A program made the translations under genes and the position numbers. From contig CP060239.1 of assembly GCA_023898785.1 (NCBI GenBank), positions 434,001-498,000 on the forward strand: DNA of 64,000 bases, written 5' to 3'. This document shows positions 24,433 through 33,076 of the stretch, piece by piece (positions within the stretch are counted from its first letter, which is position 1; every line of letters begins with the position of its first letter). The stretch is from Rhodospirillales bacterium (lineage in GTDB: Bacteria; Pseudomonadota; Alphaproteobacteria; Micavibrionales; Micavibrionaceae). Under the pieces are notes generated by a model. That model was given only the letters and a program-made list of their open reading frames with translations, did no database searches and was not told the origin of the DNA.

Positions 24433-24533
24433 AATTTGCTCGTACGCTGCGTTATCCTGCGGTCTCGGTGTGCTCACGTATTTTATATACGCTCCGCGCA
24501 CCTCGCCTTGGATGCCTAGCGTACAAACAAATT
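24433..24533. repeat. About 100-bp imperfect palindrome after rpsI
   Basis: Outer arms AATTTGCTCGTACGCT (24433-24448) and AGCGTACAAACAAATT (24518-24533) match at 14 of 16 positions. Inside, GTTATCC and GGATGCC are roughly complementary, and a centre ACGTATTTTATATACG forms a small dyad. The element begins 2 nt after the rpsI stop. It is not a simple terminator because the right arm is not followed by a T tract. The type of repeat family is unknown to me. Confidence 0.6.
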
Positions 24534-24593
24534 GTATTACTTTTACGCTTTATAAGAATTTGTGATCTCCTCTACCAAAGTTCACAAAACAAG

Positions 24594-24635
24594 AAACGCT
24601 CCGGGTAATCTTAATGATTTTTCGGGGCGTTTTTT
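24594..24635 (+). terminator. Terminator of the rplM-rpsI transcript
   Basis: AAACGCTCCG pairs imperfectly with CGGGGCGTTT across a loop of about 18 nt, followed by TTTTT. It lies 164 nt after rpsI and 32 nt before the converging phaC stop. Loop length is large for a terminator. Confidence 0.6.
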
Positions 24636-24666
24636 GTACGTTTACCGGTTATTATAGGTCCCGACC

Positions 24667-26526
24667 CTAGTTGCTTTTTACCTGCACATAACGTCCCGGG
24701 GCGGGTTCGATGGGTGCTTTTATATGGCGGGCTTCGACCTGGCCGCCGGCGTAGTGTTTGATCCATTCCTGCCAGTGTGGCCACCATGATCCGGCGGTTT
24801 CTTCAGCATTTTTAAGCCAGTCTTCGGGGCTTTTCGGTGTGTCGTTTGCGCTCCAGAAACAATATTTTTCTTTTGACGGTGGGTTGATAACCCCGGCGAT
24901 GTGGCCGGAGGCGGCCAGCGTAAAAGTTTTTGGACCGCTCAACATTTGTGTGGTTTCGTAAGTCGCTTTCCACGGGGCAATGTGATCTTCTTTCGTGGAA
25001 AGGAAATAGGCCGGGGTTTTGACCTTGCTTACGTCAATTTTTATGCCGTCAATTTCGATGCCGCCGGGGTGGCTGAGCAAATTGTCGCGATACATGTTTT
25101 GCAAGTAAAAGCTGTGCATTTTGGCAGGCATATTGGTGGAGTCATCGTTCCAATACAGCAGGTCAAATGGGAAAGGCTCTTTGCCCATCAGGTAGTTATT
25201 CACCACGAAGGACCATATAAGATCGTTAGCGCGTAGCAGAGAGAAGGTGCGTTGCAGTTCTTCTGCTTTGAGAACGCCGTGGCGACTCATCATTTCGATC
25301 ATTTCATCAATTTGTTCATCATCCATGAACAGCTTCATATCGCCAGAATCCTGGAAGTCGACCAGAGTGGTCAGAAAGGTTGTAGAAGCGATGCGTTTTT
25401 CCTGTTTTTTGGCTTTGAGCCAGGCCAACGTTGTGGCCAGCAGCGTTCCGCCGAGGCAATAACCAACGGCGTTGCAGTCGGGTTCGCCGGTGATTTTTTT
25501 GATCTCATCGAGGGCGGCGATTAGCCCTTCGAACATATAGGCGTCGAAACCTTTTTGCGCCAATTTTGCATCAGGGTTGACCCACGAGATGCAAAAGACC
25601 GTATGGCCTTGTTCGACTGCCCAGCGGATAAAGGAGCTTTGTGGCTGGAGGTCCAGAATATAAAACTTATTGATCCAGGGGGGCACAATCAAAAGCGGGC
25701 GTTTGAATACGCCGTGCGTTTGCGGTTCATACTGGATCAGTTGCATCAGATCGTTTTCATAAACGACATGCCCGGGGGTGGTGGCTATGTTTTCACCGAG
25801 CTTAAAGGCGTCGTAATCGGTGGTGCTGATTTTGAGTTGCCCATTGCCGCGTGCAAAGTCTTCCTGCATGTTTTGTAAGCCGTGGACCAGATTCATGCCA
25901 CCGGTTTGCAAGGTTTCTTTTAGGACTTCGGGGTTTGTCATGGCGAAGTTTGAGGGAGAGAGGGCATCCATCATCAGTTTGCTGGTGAAGGTGAGTTTTC
26001 TTTTTTCGTTTTCTGAGAGGCCTTCCGCGTTTTCGATATTTTGTTCTACAAAATTGCAAGCGAGCAGGTAGTATTGTTTTATAAAGTCGAAGAAGACGCT
26101 GTCATTCCAACTGTCATCACGGAAGCGGCGATCGCTTTTTTGCGGTTTAATTACGGGTTTGCTTTCTTGTCCCCACATTTTGTTCATGCTGGATTGCCAG
26201 AGCTGGGCTTGTTTTTGTGCATAGGTTATTTGCAAATCCCAGAATTTTAGTGGGTCTGTGGCCATTGCGTTTATAAGGTGTGCGCCGGCGCTTCCAACAT
26301 TCATCGGGTCGGGATCAAAAGAGGGAAGTTCTGCCGAGGGGGGTGTTTGCCCCATTTTTTGCAGCATATCCATGAAGAGCGGCTGGGATTGCTGGTAAGC
26401 ATTCATCAGGGCTTGCGACAGGGCGACGGGATCGGGGAGCGTTTCGATCTGTCGCTGAAGTGCTTTTCGCGCTGCGGCATTGTTGTCGTTTTGGGGCGCT
26501 TTTTGTGCGTTTTTATTTTTGGACAT
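24667..26526 (-). CDS. phaC: Class I poly(3-hydroxyalkanoate) synthase PhaC
   Basis: PhaC polymerises 3-hydroxyacyl-CoA to storage polyester at the granule surface. With ATG 26526 the product is 619 residues, the usual class I length. The lipase-like box CNAVGYCLGGTLLATTLAWL carries the nucleophile Cys357; the catalytic Asp is in LSTKEDHIAPW and the His in AASGHIAGVINPP. The N-terminal half, poorly conserved, includes DPLKFWDLQITYAQKQAQLW. An in-frame ATG at 26547 adds seven residues and has no better ribosome-binding site. The gene is isolated from phaA and phaB. Confidence 0.94.
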   Translation of the reverse strand: MSKNKNAQKAPQNDNNAAARKALQRQIETLPDPVALSQALMNAYQQSQPLFMDMLQKMGQTPPSAELPSFDPDPMNVGSAGAHLINAMATDPLKFWDLQITYAQKQAQLWQSSMNKMWGQESKPVIKPQKSDRRFRDDSWNDSVFFDFIKQYYLLACNFVEQNIENAEGLSENEKRKLTFTSKLMMDALSPSNFAMTNPEVLKETLQTGGMNLVHGLQNMQEDFARGNGQLKISTTDYDAFKLGENIATTPGHVVYENDLMQLIQYEPQTHGVFKRPLLIVPPWINKFYILDLQPQSSFIRWAVEQGHTVFCISWVNPDAKLAQKGFDAYMFEGLIAALDEIKKITGEPDCNAVGYCLGGTLLATTLAWLKAKKQEKRIASTTFLTTLVDFQDSGDMKLFMDDEQIDEMIEMMSRHGVLKAEELQRTFSLLRANDLIWSFVVNNYLMGKEPFPFDLLYWNDDSTNMPAKMHSFYLQNMYRDNLLSHPGGIEIDGIKIDVSKVKTPAYFLSTKEDHIAPWKATYETTQMLSGPKTFTLAASGHIAGVINPPSKEKYCFWSANDTPKSPEDWLKNAEETAGSWWPHWQEWIKHYAGGQVEARHIKAPIEPAPGRYVQVKSN

Positions 26527-26771
26527 GTTGTAATCGACCTGAACCATTGTCTAACCATTTTTGATTAAGTGGATGAGAACGCAGCAAAAATAAAGGGCAA
26601 TATAGCGGAAATAATGCTGAAAAGCGATAAAAAAATGCTGCATGATTCGCGAGGGGCGCCGCGAAAATACCGGGGGTAAAAATAGCTTTTGGGTTCAGCG
26701 GGCTTGTAAAAGGGCGAGAAATTTCTGATCATGATTTCATTGTTTAAGTTTAGAGTTTACTGATTAAATTT

Positions 26772-27590
26772 ATGATGCAGCATCGCTTTTATCTTTCCCG
26801 TTTTCTTTGCATATCTTGTGCCAGTTTTGCACTGGTAGGGTGTTCATATTTCAACACGGAACCGGGGAGGCCGATTTTAGAAATGCCTCAATCTGAGGAA
26901 GTGGTTGAATACTCGGATCGATTTGTTGATTTGTCATCGGTTGTTTATGAGAACACGGGCGGGCGTGTACAGCTTTTTGATCTGGATGAGCACGTGCCTG
27001 CTCCTGCTTACCAGCCTGTTGCCTCGGTAGAGATGGATGCAATGGAAATTGCGCCTGCGACGGTTATGCCTGTTGGGCAGGTTTATGCCACAATGCCTTT
27101 TGGCTCTATTGTTTCCGCTGATCCGAGTGTAGAGATTTTCCCGTTTGAAGACATGACACCTGTGCCTGTAAGTGCGCAAATGGCGCGGCCTTACGCTTCG
27201 TCTTTACGCGGCGAAGGTTATGTTGCGGTTGGTGCGTCTGATCGTGACACGGTGGTTGTGTATTTCGGTCATGATTCTGCAACGCTGAACCAAAAGGGTT
27301 TGGCGAAAGTTTCCAGAGTGGCTGAAGCGTTTAATGCGGCGTCGGGGATCGGGCTTACGGTTGAGGGGCATGCGAGCGTGATGGCAAATTATAATTCGGC
27401 AGCGCAGCGTAAGGTTGTTAATCTTAAAATTTCTATGGATCGGGCGTTTGCTGTGGCACGCGCATTGATTGATAAAGGTGTTCCTGCGGACTTTATCCGG
27501 GTGATGGCGTGGGGTGATGCAAAGCCTGCTCAAAATCTGGATGGAAAAACACCAGAAGAAGCAGCGCGGCGGGTTGAAATTTCTCGTTAA
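26772..27590 (+). CDS. OmpA-family peptidoglycan-binding lipoprotein
   Basis: The 272-residue product has a lipoprotein signal (hydrophobic segment to ASFALVGCSYFN, lipidated Cys at about residue 24), a Pro-, Val- and Glu-rich linker region (about 30-145), and a C-terminal OmpA-like domain (about 150-272) with VVVYFGHDSATLN, LTVEGHASVMANYN and MAWGDAKPAQN then EEAARRVEISR. The pattern fits a Pal-like protein tethering the outer membrane to peptidoglycan, but Pal itself is normally in the tol operon and shorter. It may be an accessory envelope protein. Two adjacent ATG codons start the frame. Confidence 0.82.
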   Translation: MMQHRFYLSRFLCISCASFALVGCSYFNTEPGRPILEMPQSEEVVEYSDRFVDLSSVVYENTGGRVQLFDLDEHVPAPAYQPVASVEMDAMEIAPATVMPVGQVYATMPFGSIVSADPSVEIFPFEDMTPVPVSAQMARPYASSLRGEGYVAVGASDRDTVVVYFGHDSATLNQKGLAKVSRVAEAFNAASGIGLTVEGHASVMANYNSAAQRKVVNLKISMDRAFAVARALIDKGVPADFIRVMAWGDAKPAQNLDGKTPEEAARRVEISR

Positions 27591-27632
27591 TTGCTTCACG
27601 TATAGATTTAATAAACAATTTGAAAGGTTGAG

Positions 27633-28943
27633 ATGATGGCTGGAGCAGAGCAAGCGCCGTTGCGTTTGGGAATAGCCGGGCTGGGGACAGTCGGGGTCGG
27701 TGTGGTTAAGATTATTCAAGTGCACGGTGATTTGCTTGCGCGCCGGGCCGGGCGGCCTGTGAAGATTATGGCTGTGAGCGCGCGCGACGCGAATAAAGAT
27801 CGTGGTGTTGATTTGTCAGGATATGCGTGGGTCGATAATGCATTGGCGTTGGCTGGGCGCGCAGATATCGATGTGATCGTTGAACTGATCGGCGGTAGCG
27901 ACGGCACGGCGAAAGAGCTTGTAGAGCGCTCTTTGGCCACAGGGAAGCATGTGGTGACAGCCAATAAGGCATTGCTCGCGCATCATGGTGCTGCTTTGGC
28001 ACAGTTGGCGGAAGAAAATAACGTTGCCCTTACATATGAAGCGGCCGTGGCGGGGGGCGTTCCAATTATCAAGGCCATGCGTGAAGGGTTTGCGGGAAAT
28101 GCTATTCATGCGGTTTACGGCATTTTGAACGGAACATGCAATTATATGCTTACGGCGATGCGTGAGACGGGGCGCGATTTTGATGTGATCTTGAAAGAGG
28201 CGCAGGAGGCCGGGTATGCGGAAGCCGATCCGAGCTTTGATATTGACGGGATTGATGCGGGGCATAAGTTGGCGCTGCTTTCGGCGATTGCCTTCGGTGT
28301 GCGGCTTGATTTTGAGAATTTGAAGATTGAGGGTATTCGCAAGATTACGGCGGATGATATTGCGGCGGCTGACGAGCTTGGCTACCGAATCAAGCTTCTG
28401 GGGATTGCAAAGCGTTTAAATGGGCAGGTGATGCAGGTTTTGGAGCCTTGCCTTGTACCGCGCTCTAACCCTCTTGGCATGGTTGAAGATGTGTATAATG
28501 CGGTCTATGTCGATTGTGATGCGGCCCAGACATCGTTGCTGACCGGTAAGGGTGCGGGGGAAGGGCCGACGGCTTCGGCGGTAATGGCTGATATTGTTGA
28601 TCTGGCGCGCGGGCACGTTATTCCCGCTTTTGGTGTGCCTGCTCAGGCTCTTGAGGTGGCAAACTGGATGCCGATTGACGACATACGCGGCATGTATTAT
28701 CTGCGGTTGCAGGTGCTTGATAAGCCTGGTGTTCTGGCGGATGTTTCGGCGATTTTGCGTGATTATGGCGTTTCGGTTGAGGCGATTATTCAGCGTTGCC
28801 GCGACCCGCATCAGCCGGTGCCGCTGGTTCTGACCACGCATGAAGTGCGTCATGGCGATATGCAGGCGGCATGTACGGCGTTTGGGAAATTGGAGACGGT
28901 TGTTGATGAGCCTTGCTTGATGCGGATTGAGACGTTAAGTTAG
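27633..28943 (+). CDS. hom: Homoserine dehydrogenase
   Basis: Hom reduces aspartate semialdehyde to homoserine on the way to threonine and methionine. The 436-residue enzyme has the nucleotide-binding start LRLGIAGLGTVGVGVVKII, the catalytic region EAAVAGGVPIIKAMREGFAG and GILNGTCNYMLTAM, EADPSFDIDGIDAGHKLALL, and a C-terminal ACT domain (about 350-436) for feedback by threonine. AAAGG lies 5-8 nt before two possible ATG codons (27633, 27636). glpX follows after 25 nt. Confidence 0.96.
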   Translation: MMAGAEQAPLRLGIAGLGTVGVGVVKIIQVHGDLLARRAGRPVKIMAVSARDANKDRGVDLSGYAWVDNALALAGRADIDVIVELIGGSDGTAKELVERSLATGKHVVTANKALLAHHGAALAQLAEENNVALTYEAAVAGGVPIIKAMREGFAGNAIHAVYGILNGTCNYMLTAMRETGRDFDVILKEAQEAGYAEADPSFDIDGIDAGHKLALLSAIAFGVRLDFENLKIEGIRKITADDIAAADELGYRIKLLGIAKRLNGQVMQVLEPCLVPRSNPLGMVEDVYNAVYVDCDAAQTSLLTGKGAGEGPTASAVMADIVDLARGHVIPAFGVPAQALEVANWMPIDDIRGMYYLRLQVLDKPGVLADVSAILRDYGVSVEAIIQRCRDPHQPVPLVLTTHEVRHGDMQAACTAFGKLETVVDEPCLMRIETLS

Positions 28944-28968
28944 GGCGCGCTAATAGAAGGGTATAATT

Positions 28969-29985
28969 ATGACGCAAGTACGGAAAGCAGAAAACATGGC
29001 CGAACTCGATAATCTTATGGGTAGAAATCTTGCGCTTGAGGTGGTGCGGGTGACTGAAGCGGCGGCGCTGGCGGCTTCGAAGCTCGTGGGGCGCGGCGAT
29101 AAGGTTATGGCTGATCAGGTGGCGGTGGATGCGATGCGCGATGCGTTCAATGGCTTGCATATTCGTGGAACGATCGTTATCGGCGAGGGTGAGCGCGATG
29201 AAGCGCCGATGCTTTATATCGGTGAAGAGGTTGGTGATGGGCATGGTCCTGAGATTGATATTGCGCTTGATCCTCTGGAAGGCACAGATATTACTGCGGC
29301 TGGCGGGCCGAATGCACTGGCTGTTGTGGCGATGACGGATAAGGGTGGTTTTTTGAATGCGCCCGATACGTATATGGACAAGATTGCGGTCGGGCCGGGG
29401 ATTGATCCGAATATTTTGGATCTGGACGCGCCGATTGGTGATGTGTTGGTCAGGCTGGCCAAGGAAAAAGATGGCGAAGTGAATGATTTGAATGTGTGTA
29501 TTCTTGATCGTCCGCGTCATGTGGATTTGATCAGGGATGTGCGCACTGCCGGGGCGCGGATTACGTTGATTGGTGATGGTGACGTGAGCGCGGTGATTGC
29601 GACGACTGATCCGGATACCGGTATTGATATGTATGTTGGCAATGGCGGTGCGCCTGAGGGCGTTTTGGCGGCGGCGGCGTTGCAGTGCATTGGCGGTTCA
29701 ATGCTGGGGCGTTTGGTCTTCCATACGGATGTTGAGCGTGAGCGGGCGGCTAAATGGGAGATTACCGATCTGGATAAGATATACACAACTGATGATCTGG
29801 CCAAGGGCGATAATGTGATGTTTGCGGCCACAGGCGTGACGGACGGAACTATGCTGCGCGGCGTGCGGCGCTATCCTGGCGGCGCGAAGACAAGCTCGAT
29901 CATTATGCGTTCGAAGTCGGGGACAGTGCGCCGGGTTGAGGCGACGCATAATTTACGCCGTAAGACGTGGCTAAAATCTATTTAA
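28969..29985 (+). CDS. glpX: Class II fructose-1,6-bisphosphatase
   Basis: GlpX dephosphorylates fructose 1,6-bisphosphate in gluconeogenesis. The 338-residue product has the Li+-sensitive phosphatase motifs VIGEGERDEAPML and DIALDPLEGTDITAAGGP, plus NGGAPEGVLAAAALQCIGGS and TGVTDGTMLRGVRRYPGGA. Its placement directly after hom, and often before recJ, is conserved in Alphaproteobacteria. The stop codon overlaps the converging gene at 29982 by 4 bp. Confidence 0.97.
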   Translation: MTQVRKAENMAELDNLMGRNLALEVVRVTEAAALAASKLVGRGDKVMADQVAVDAMRDAFNGLHIRGTIVIGEGERDEAPMLYIGEEVGDGHGPEIDIALDPLEGTDITAAGGPNALAVVAMTDKGGFLNAPDTYMDKIAVGPGIDPNILDLDAPIGDVLVRLAKEKDGEVNDLNVCILDRPRHVDLIRDVRTAGARITLIGDGDVSAVIATTDPDTGIDMYVGNGGAPEGVLAAAALQCIGGSMLGRLVFHTDVERERAAKWEITDLDKIYTTDDLAKGDNVMFAATGVTDGTMLRGVRRYPGGAKTSSIIMRSKSGTVRRVEATHNLRRKTWLKSI

Positions 29986-30278
29986 GCGGCATCACATTCC
30001 GGTTTTGAATGAAACTGGTGGGCAATAGCCACTTTGGGAATGTTGTTGGATATGTCTTTTTCTTCTGCAAGACTTAGCCAGTGTTTTTTTGCTTCTATTT
30101 TAAAGGTTATAGCTGTGGCTTGGTTTTGTTTAGGGCGCTTTGAGTTCTGCATTGGTGTAGAAAGTCGTACACCGTTTTCGTAGTTTCTGCTGGTTAGAGC
30201 TGTACATACTTTAGCGATTTCATCAGACGATGTTTGTGTGGAGAAAAAGATAGTCAGGGCGCGGGGTGTCGTGGTCAT
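29982..30278 (-). CDS. Small protein of unknown function between glpX and recJ
   Basis: I do not recognise this 98-residue soluble protein. ATG 30278 has GGAAAC at a suitable distance, which supports it as a real gene; the frame extends to 30335 without a better start. The product begins MTTTPRALTIFFSTQTSSDE and is rich in Lys, Ser, Thr and Gln in the middle, with no clear domain or membrane segment. It converges on glpX with a 4-bp overlap, and its 5' side faces recJ across an AT-rich 114-nt gap, where promoters for both may lie. Confidence 0.55.
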   Translation of the reverse strand: MTTTPRALTIFFSTQTSSDEIAKVCTALTSRNYENGVRLSTPMQNSKRPKQNQATAITFKIEAKKHWLSLAEEKDISNNIPKVAIAHQFHSKPECDAA

Positions 30279-30392
30279 AATATTGTTTCCGTAATGATTT
30301 TTGGGTTTTATAGCTATATTTATATGAAAAATCAATATTTTTTTGCCTTTAATTTATGTCCATCCATGTTTATTCGTGGTTAAATCTTTTTT

Positions 30393-32192
30393 ATGGAATC
30401 TTTGTCTTTGAATAAAGCGCATTGGGTGCGGCCGGATGTTGATTTGGGCGCTGTGGAGCGCGTTGCGCGGGCGTATGATTTGCCGGAGGTGGTTGCGCGG
30501 ATGCTTTTGCAGCGCGGTGTGGAGCCTGATGATATTCCCGGTTTTTTGAATCCCACTTTGCGGGAGCATTTTCCTGATCCGTTTGCGATGGCGGATATGG
30601 GTGGGCTAGCGGAATTTGTTGCCGAGGCTATTCAAGATGGCCGCAAGATTGCGATTTTTGGGGATTTTGACGTGGATGGGGCGACGTCTTCGGCGCTGCT
30701 TTATCGTTTCCTTAAACATTGCGGGGTGGAGGCACCGATTTATATACCCGACCGGCTGACCGAAGGTTATGGGCCGAATGTCGAGGCGTTACGGTCACTA
30801 AAAGACGCAGGCGCGGAGATTGTGTTCTTGCTGGACTGTGGAACGACGGCGTTTGATGTGGTACAGGCAGGGGCCGAGATGGGGCTGGAGATTCTGATTT
30901 TGGATCATCATGAGGCGGAAACGGACTTGCCGCAGGCGCGTTATGTGATCAATCCGAAGCGCAAAGACGATGCAGCGGGGCTGGCGGTGTTGGCGGCGGT
31001 CGGCGTGACATTTATGGCCTGCGTGGCGATCAACAAGGTTTTGCGTGAGGCTGGTTTTTTTGCAGGTGATGAAGCGCCATTGAAGTCATGGCTGGATATT
31101 GTGGCGTTGGGCACGGTGTGTGACATGGTGCCGTTGACCGGGGTGAACCGGTTGTTGGTGCGTCAGGGGTTCGCGCAGATGCAGGCCAGTGAGAATGTGG
31201 GTTTGAATGCGTTGATTGAGGTTTCGGGCATTAAGGGTGGCATTGAGCCGTATCATGCCGGATTTGTGCTGGGGCCGCGGATTAATGCGGGCAGCAGAGT
31301 GCATAAATCGGATACGGGCGCGAAGTTGTTGTCTTGTGATGATCCGGGTGATGCCAGCGATATGGCGTGGTTGCTTAATGATTGCAATGACAAGCGCAAA
31401 GCGTTGCAGGTGGAGATGGAGCGTGAGGCGATTGCGCAAGTTGAAGCGCGGGGGCTTGATCAAAATCCGGTAATTTTTGTTTCAGGGGAAGGCTGGCATA
31501 CAGGGCTTAGCGGTCTGGTGGCTGGGCGTTTGAAGGAAAAATACGGCAAGCCTGCTTGTGTGGTGGCATTTGTAAAAAATGAACGCGGTGAGATTGAAGG
31601 ACGCGGTTCCGGGCGTTCTGTTTCCGGTGTGCATTTGGCCCGTGCCTTTATTGATGCGCGAAATGAGGGGATCATTGAAAAGGGCGGTGGGCATGCGATG
31701 GCCGGCGGTTTTACGATTGGTAGAGACCGGATCGAAGATTTTGAGGTGTTTTTAGACAAGCATATTGCCGGGCAGGTTGAAAGCGGGCAGAGCGCGGTTG
31801 AAACGGTCGTTGACGGTGTGCTTACGGTGCGTGGGGCGAAAACCGATCTGGTGCGGTTGGTGCATGATTTTGTTGGACCATTTGGACAGGAGGCGCCGGA
31901 ACCTGTTTTTCTGTTTCAGAATGTACGAGTGCATAGTGCGGATGTGGTTGGTGAGACGCATATTCGGGTCATGATTTCGGACTGGGAAGGCGGTAGCCGT
32001 ATGAAAGCCATGGCGTTTCGGAGCGTTGGCACGCCGCTTGGTGAAGCTTTGCTCAAGCAGGGAAAAGCGGCGTTTGATATTCTTGGTATGCTGAAAATTG
32101 ATACTTGGGGCGGGCAGGAGAGGGTTGAGATGCATATCAAAGATGCGGCTTTGGCGCTTGAAATGCTTGCGGAAAAATTTGTTATGCTATAG
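30393..32192 (+). CDS. recJ: Single-stranded-DNA-specific exonuclease RecJ
   Basis: RecJ is the 5'-3' single-strand exonuclease of RecF repair and mismatch repair. The 599-residue protein has the DHH phosphoesterase motifs AIFGDFDVDGATSSALLYRF, VFLLDCGTTAF and ILDHHEAETDLP, a mid-region ALGTVCDMVPLTGVNR, the DHHA1 motif EGRGSGRSVSGVHL and KGGGHAMAGGFTI, and a C-terminal OB fold (about 465-570). No obvious ribosome-binding site precedes the ATG. It may initiate from the AT-rich leader. Confidence 0.96.
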   Translation: MESLSLNKAHWVRPDVDLGAVERVARAYDLPEVVARMLLQRGVEPDDIPGFLNPTLREHFPDPFAMADMGGLAEFVAEAIQDGRKIAIFGDFDVDGATSSALLYRFLKHCGVEAPIYIPDRLTEGYGPNVEALRSLKDAGAEIVFLLDCGTTAFDVVQAGAEMGLEILILDHHEAETDLPQARYVINPKRKDDAAGLAVLAAVGVTFMACVAINKVLREAGFFAGDEAPLKSWLDIVALGTVCDMVPLTGVNRLLVRQGFAQMQASENVGLNALIEVSGIKGGIEPYHAGFVLGPRINAGSRVHKSDTGAKLLSCDDPGDASDMAWLLNDCNDKRKALQVEMEREAIAQVEARGLDQNPVIFVSGEGWHTGLSGLVAGRLKEKYGKPACVVAFVKNERGEIEGRGSGRSVSGVHLARAFIDARNEGIIEKGGGHAMAGGFTIGRDRIEDFEVFLDKHIAGQVESGQSAVETVVDGVLTVRGAKTDLVRLVHDFVGPFGQEAPEPVFLFQNVRVHSADVVGETHIRVMISDWEGGSRMKAMAFRSVGTPLGEALLKQGKAAFDILGMLKIDTWGGQERVEMHIKDAALALEMLAEKFVML

Positions 32193-32220
32193 TCTGCGCG
32201 TCTCTTTTAGAGGTGCATAT

Positions 32221-32649
32221 ATGCAGGAAAAACATCAAAAACGTCTTTATTTGGCCATTTTACTCTCGGAGAGTAGTCATATTTTTTGCTGTGTGTTGCC
32301 AACATTGTTCAGTCTGGTCAGTGTTCTGACGGGGCTGGGGTTGATGGTAGCGGTGCCGGGGTGGCTGGTTTCTTTTCATGATGTCATGCATGAATGGGAA
32401 GTGCCGATGATTATTGCCTCTGCAACTGTGGTGGCTTTGGGCTGGGCGCTTTATTTTTACAGCAAACACATTGATTGTCATGATACTGGGTGTTGTCATG
32501 AACCGTGCGGGCCGCGGAAGAGAACGGCGAATAAAATTCTGGTCGTGGCAAGCTTGCTACTGGTTTTTAATGTCAGTATTTATTTCGGGGTTCATCGTGG
32601 TGTGGATTCTCAAGATTTGGCTTCTGTGCATGAGCATTCTCACGAATAA
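32221..32649 (+). CDS. MerC-like small membrane protein with Cys/His cluster
   Basis: This 142-residue membrane protein has four hydrophobic segments: about 8-30 (starting LAILLSESSHIFCCVLPTLF), 34-50, 61-80 and 105-124. A pair of Cys followed by Leu-Pro in the first helix recalls MerC, and a cytoplasmic or periplasmic loop carries HIDCHDTGCCHEPCG (four Cys, three His). The C-terminus ends in HEHSHE. This pattern suggests binding or transport of a soft or transition metal, which is inference. I start it at ATG 32221, 28 nt after recJ. Its 3' end overlaps hisI by 10 bp in convergent orientation. Confidence 0.7.
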   Translation: MQEKHQKRLYLAILLSESSHIFCCVLPTLFSLVSVLTGLGLMVAVPGWLVSFHDVMHEWEVPMIIASATVVALGWALYFYSKHIDCHDTGCCHEPCGPRKRTANKILVVASLLLVFNVSIYFGVHRGVDSQDLASVHEHSHE

Positions 32650-33065
32650 ACGTCTTCGGGGTTAAAAATGCGATTTACGTCAATGAATTTCATTTGACCT
32701 GAATTTGCATCTGCCTGCAGGTCGATTTCACGATAAAAACAGCTTTCGCGGCCAGTGTGGCAGCTGGCATCGGGGTTCATTTCAACACTGATCCACAGGC
32801 AGTCCTGATCGCAATCTGTTCGCATATGGATAATTTTTTGTGTGTTGCCGCTGCTTTCGCCTTTGTGCCAGAGCTTTTGGCGGCTGCGGGACCAGTAATG
32901 GGCCTGCCCCGTTTCGATAGATTTGCGGATGGCCTGTTCATTCATCCAGGCGAGCATCAGGACTTTGCCGGTTTTGGCGCTGGTGGTGATACAAGGGATC
33001 AGGCCATTGGCATCGAAGCGCGGGAGAAAGGTGAGGGTTTCTTCGTCTTGTTTTTTGTTGTTCAT
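32640..33065 (-). CDS. hisI: Phosphoribosyl-AMP cyclohydrolase
   Basis: HisI hydrolyses the purine ring of PR-AMP in the third step of histidine synthesis. The 141-residue monofunctional enzyme lacks a HisE domain. The metal-binding site is in MRTDCDQDCLWISVE and PDASCHTGRESCFYRE; the family start VLMLAWMNEQAIRKSIETGQ and HYWSRSRQKLWHKGE precedes it. It lies outside a histidine operon, downstream of an unknown gene by 11 nt, and may be the third gene of a gshB transcript. Confidence 0.96.
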   Translation of the reverse strand: MNNKKQDEETLTFLPRFDANGLIPCITTSAKTGKVLMLAWMNEQAIRKSIETGQAHYWSRSRQKLWHKGESSGNTQKIIHMRTDCDQDCLWISVEMNPDASCHTGRESCFYREIDLQADANSGQMKFIDVNRIFNPEDVYS

Positions 33066-33076
33066 TTTTAAAATTC

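Noticed and set aside
26548..26771. Gap between phaC and the OmpA-type lipoprotein gene
   Set aside because: No phasin or PhaR gene fits here; short frames only. A promoter-like TTGTTT-17-ATTAAA is too weak to call.
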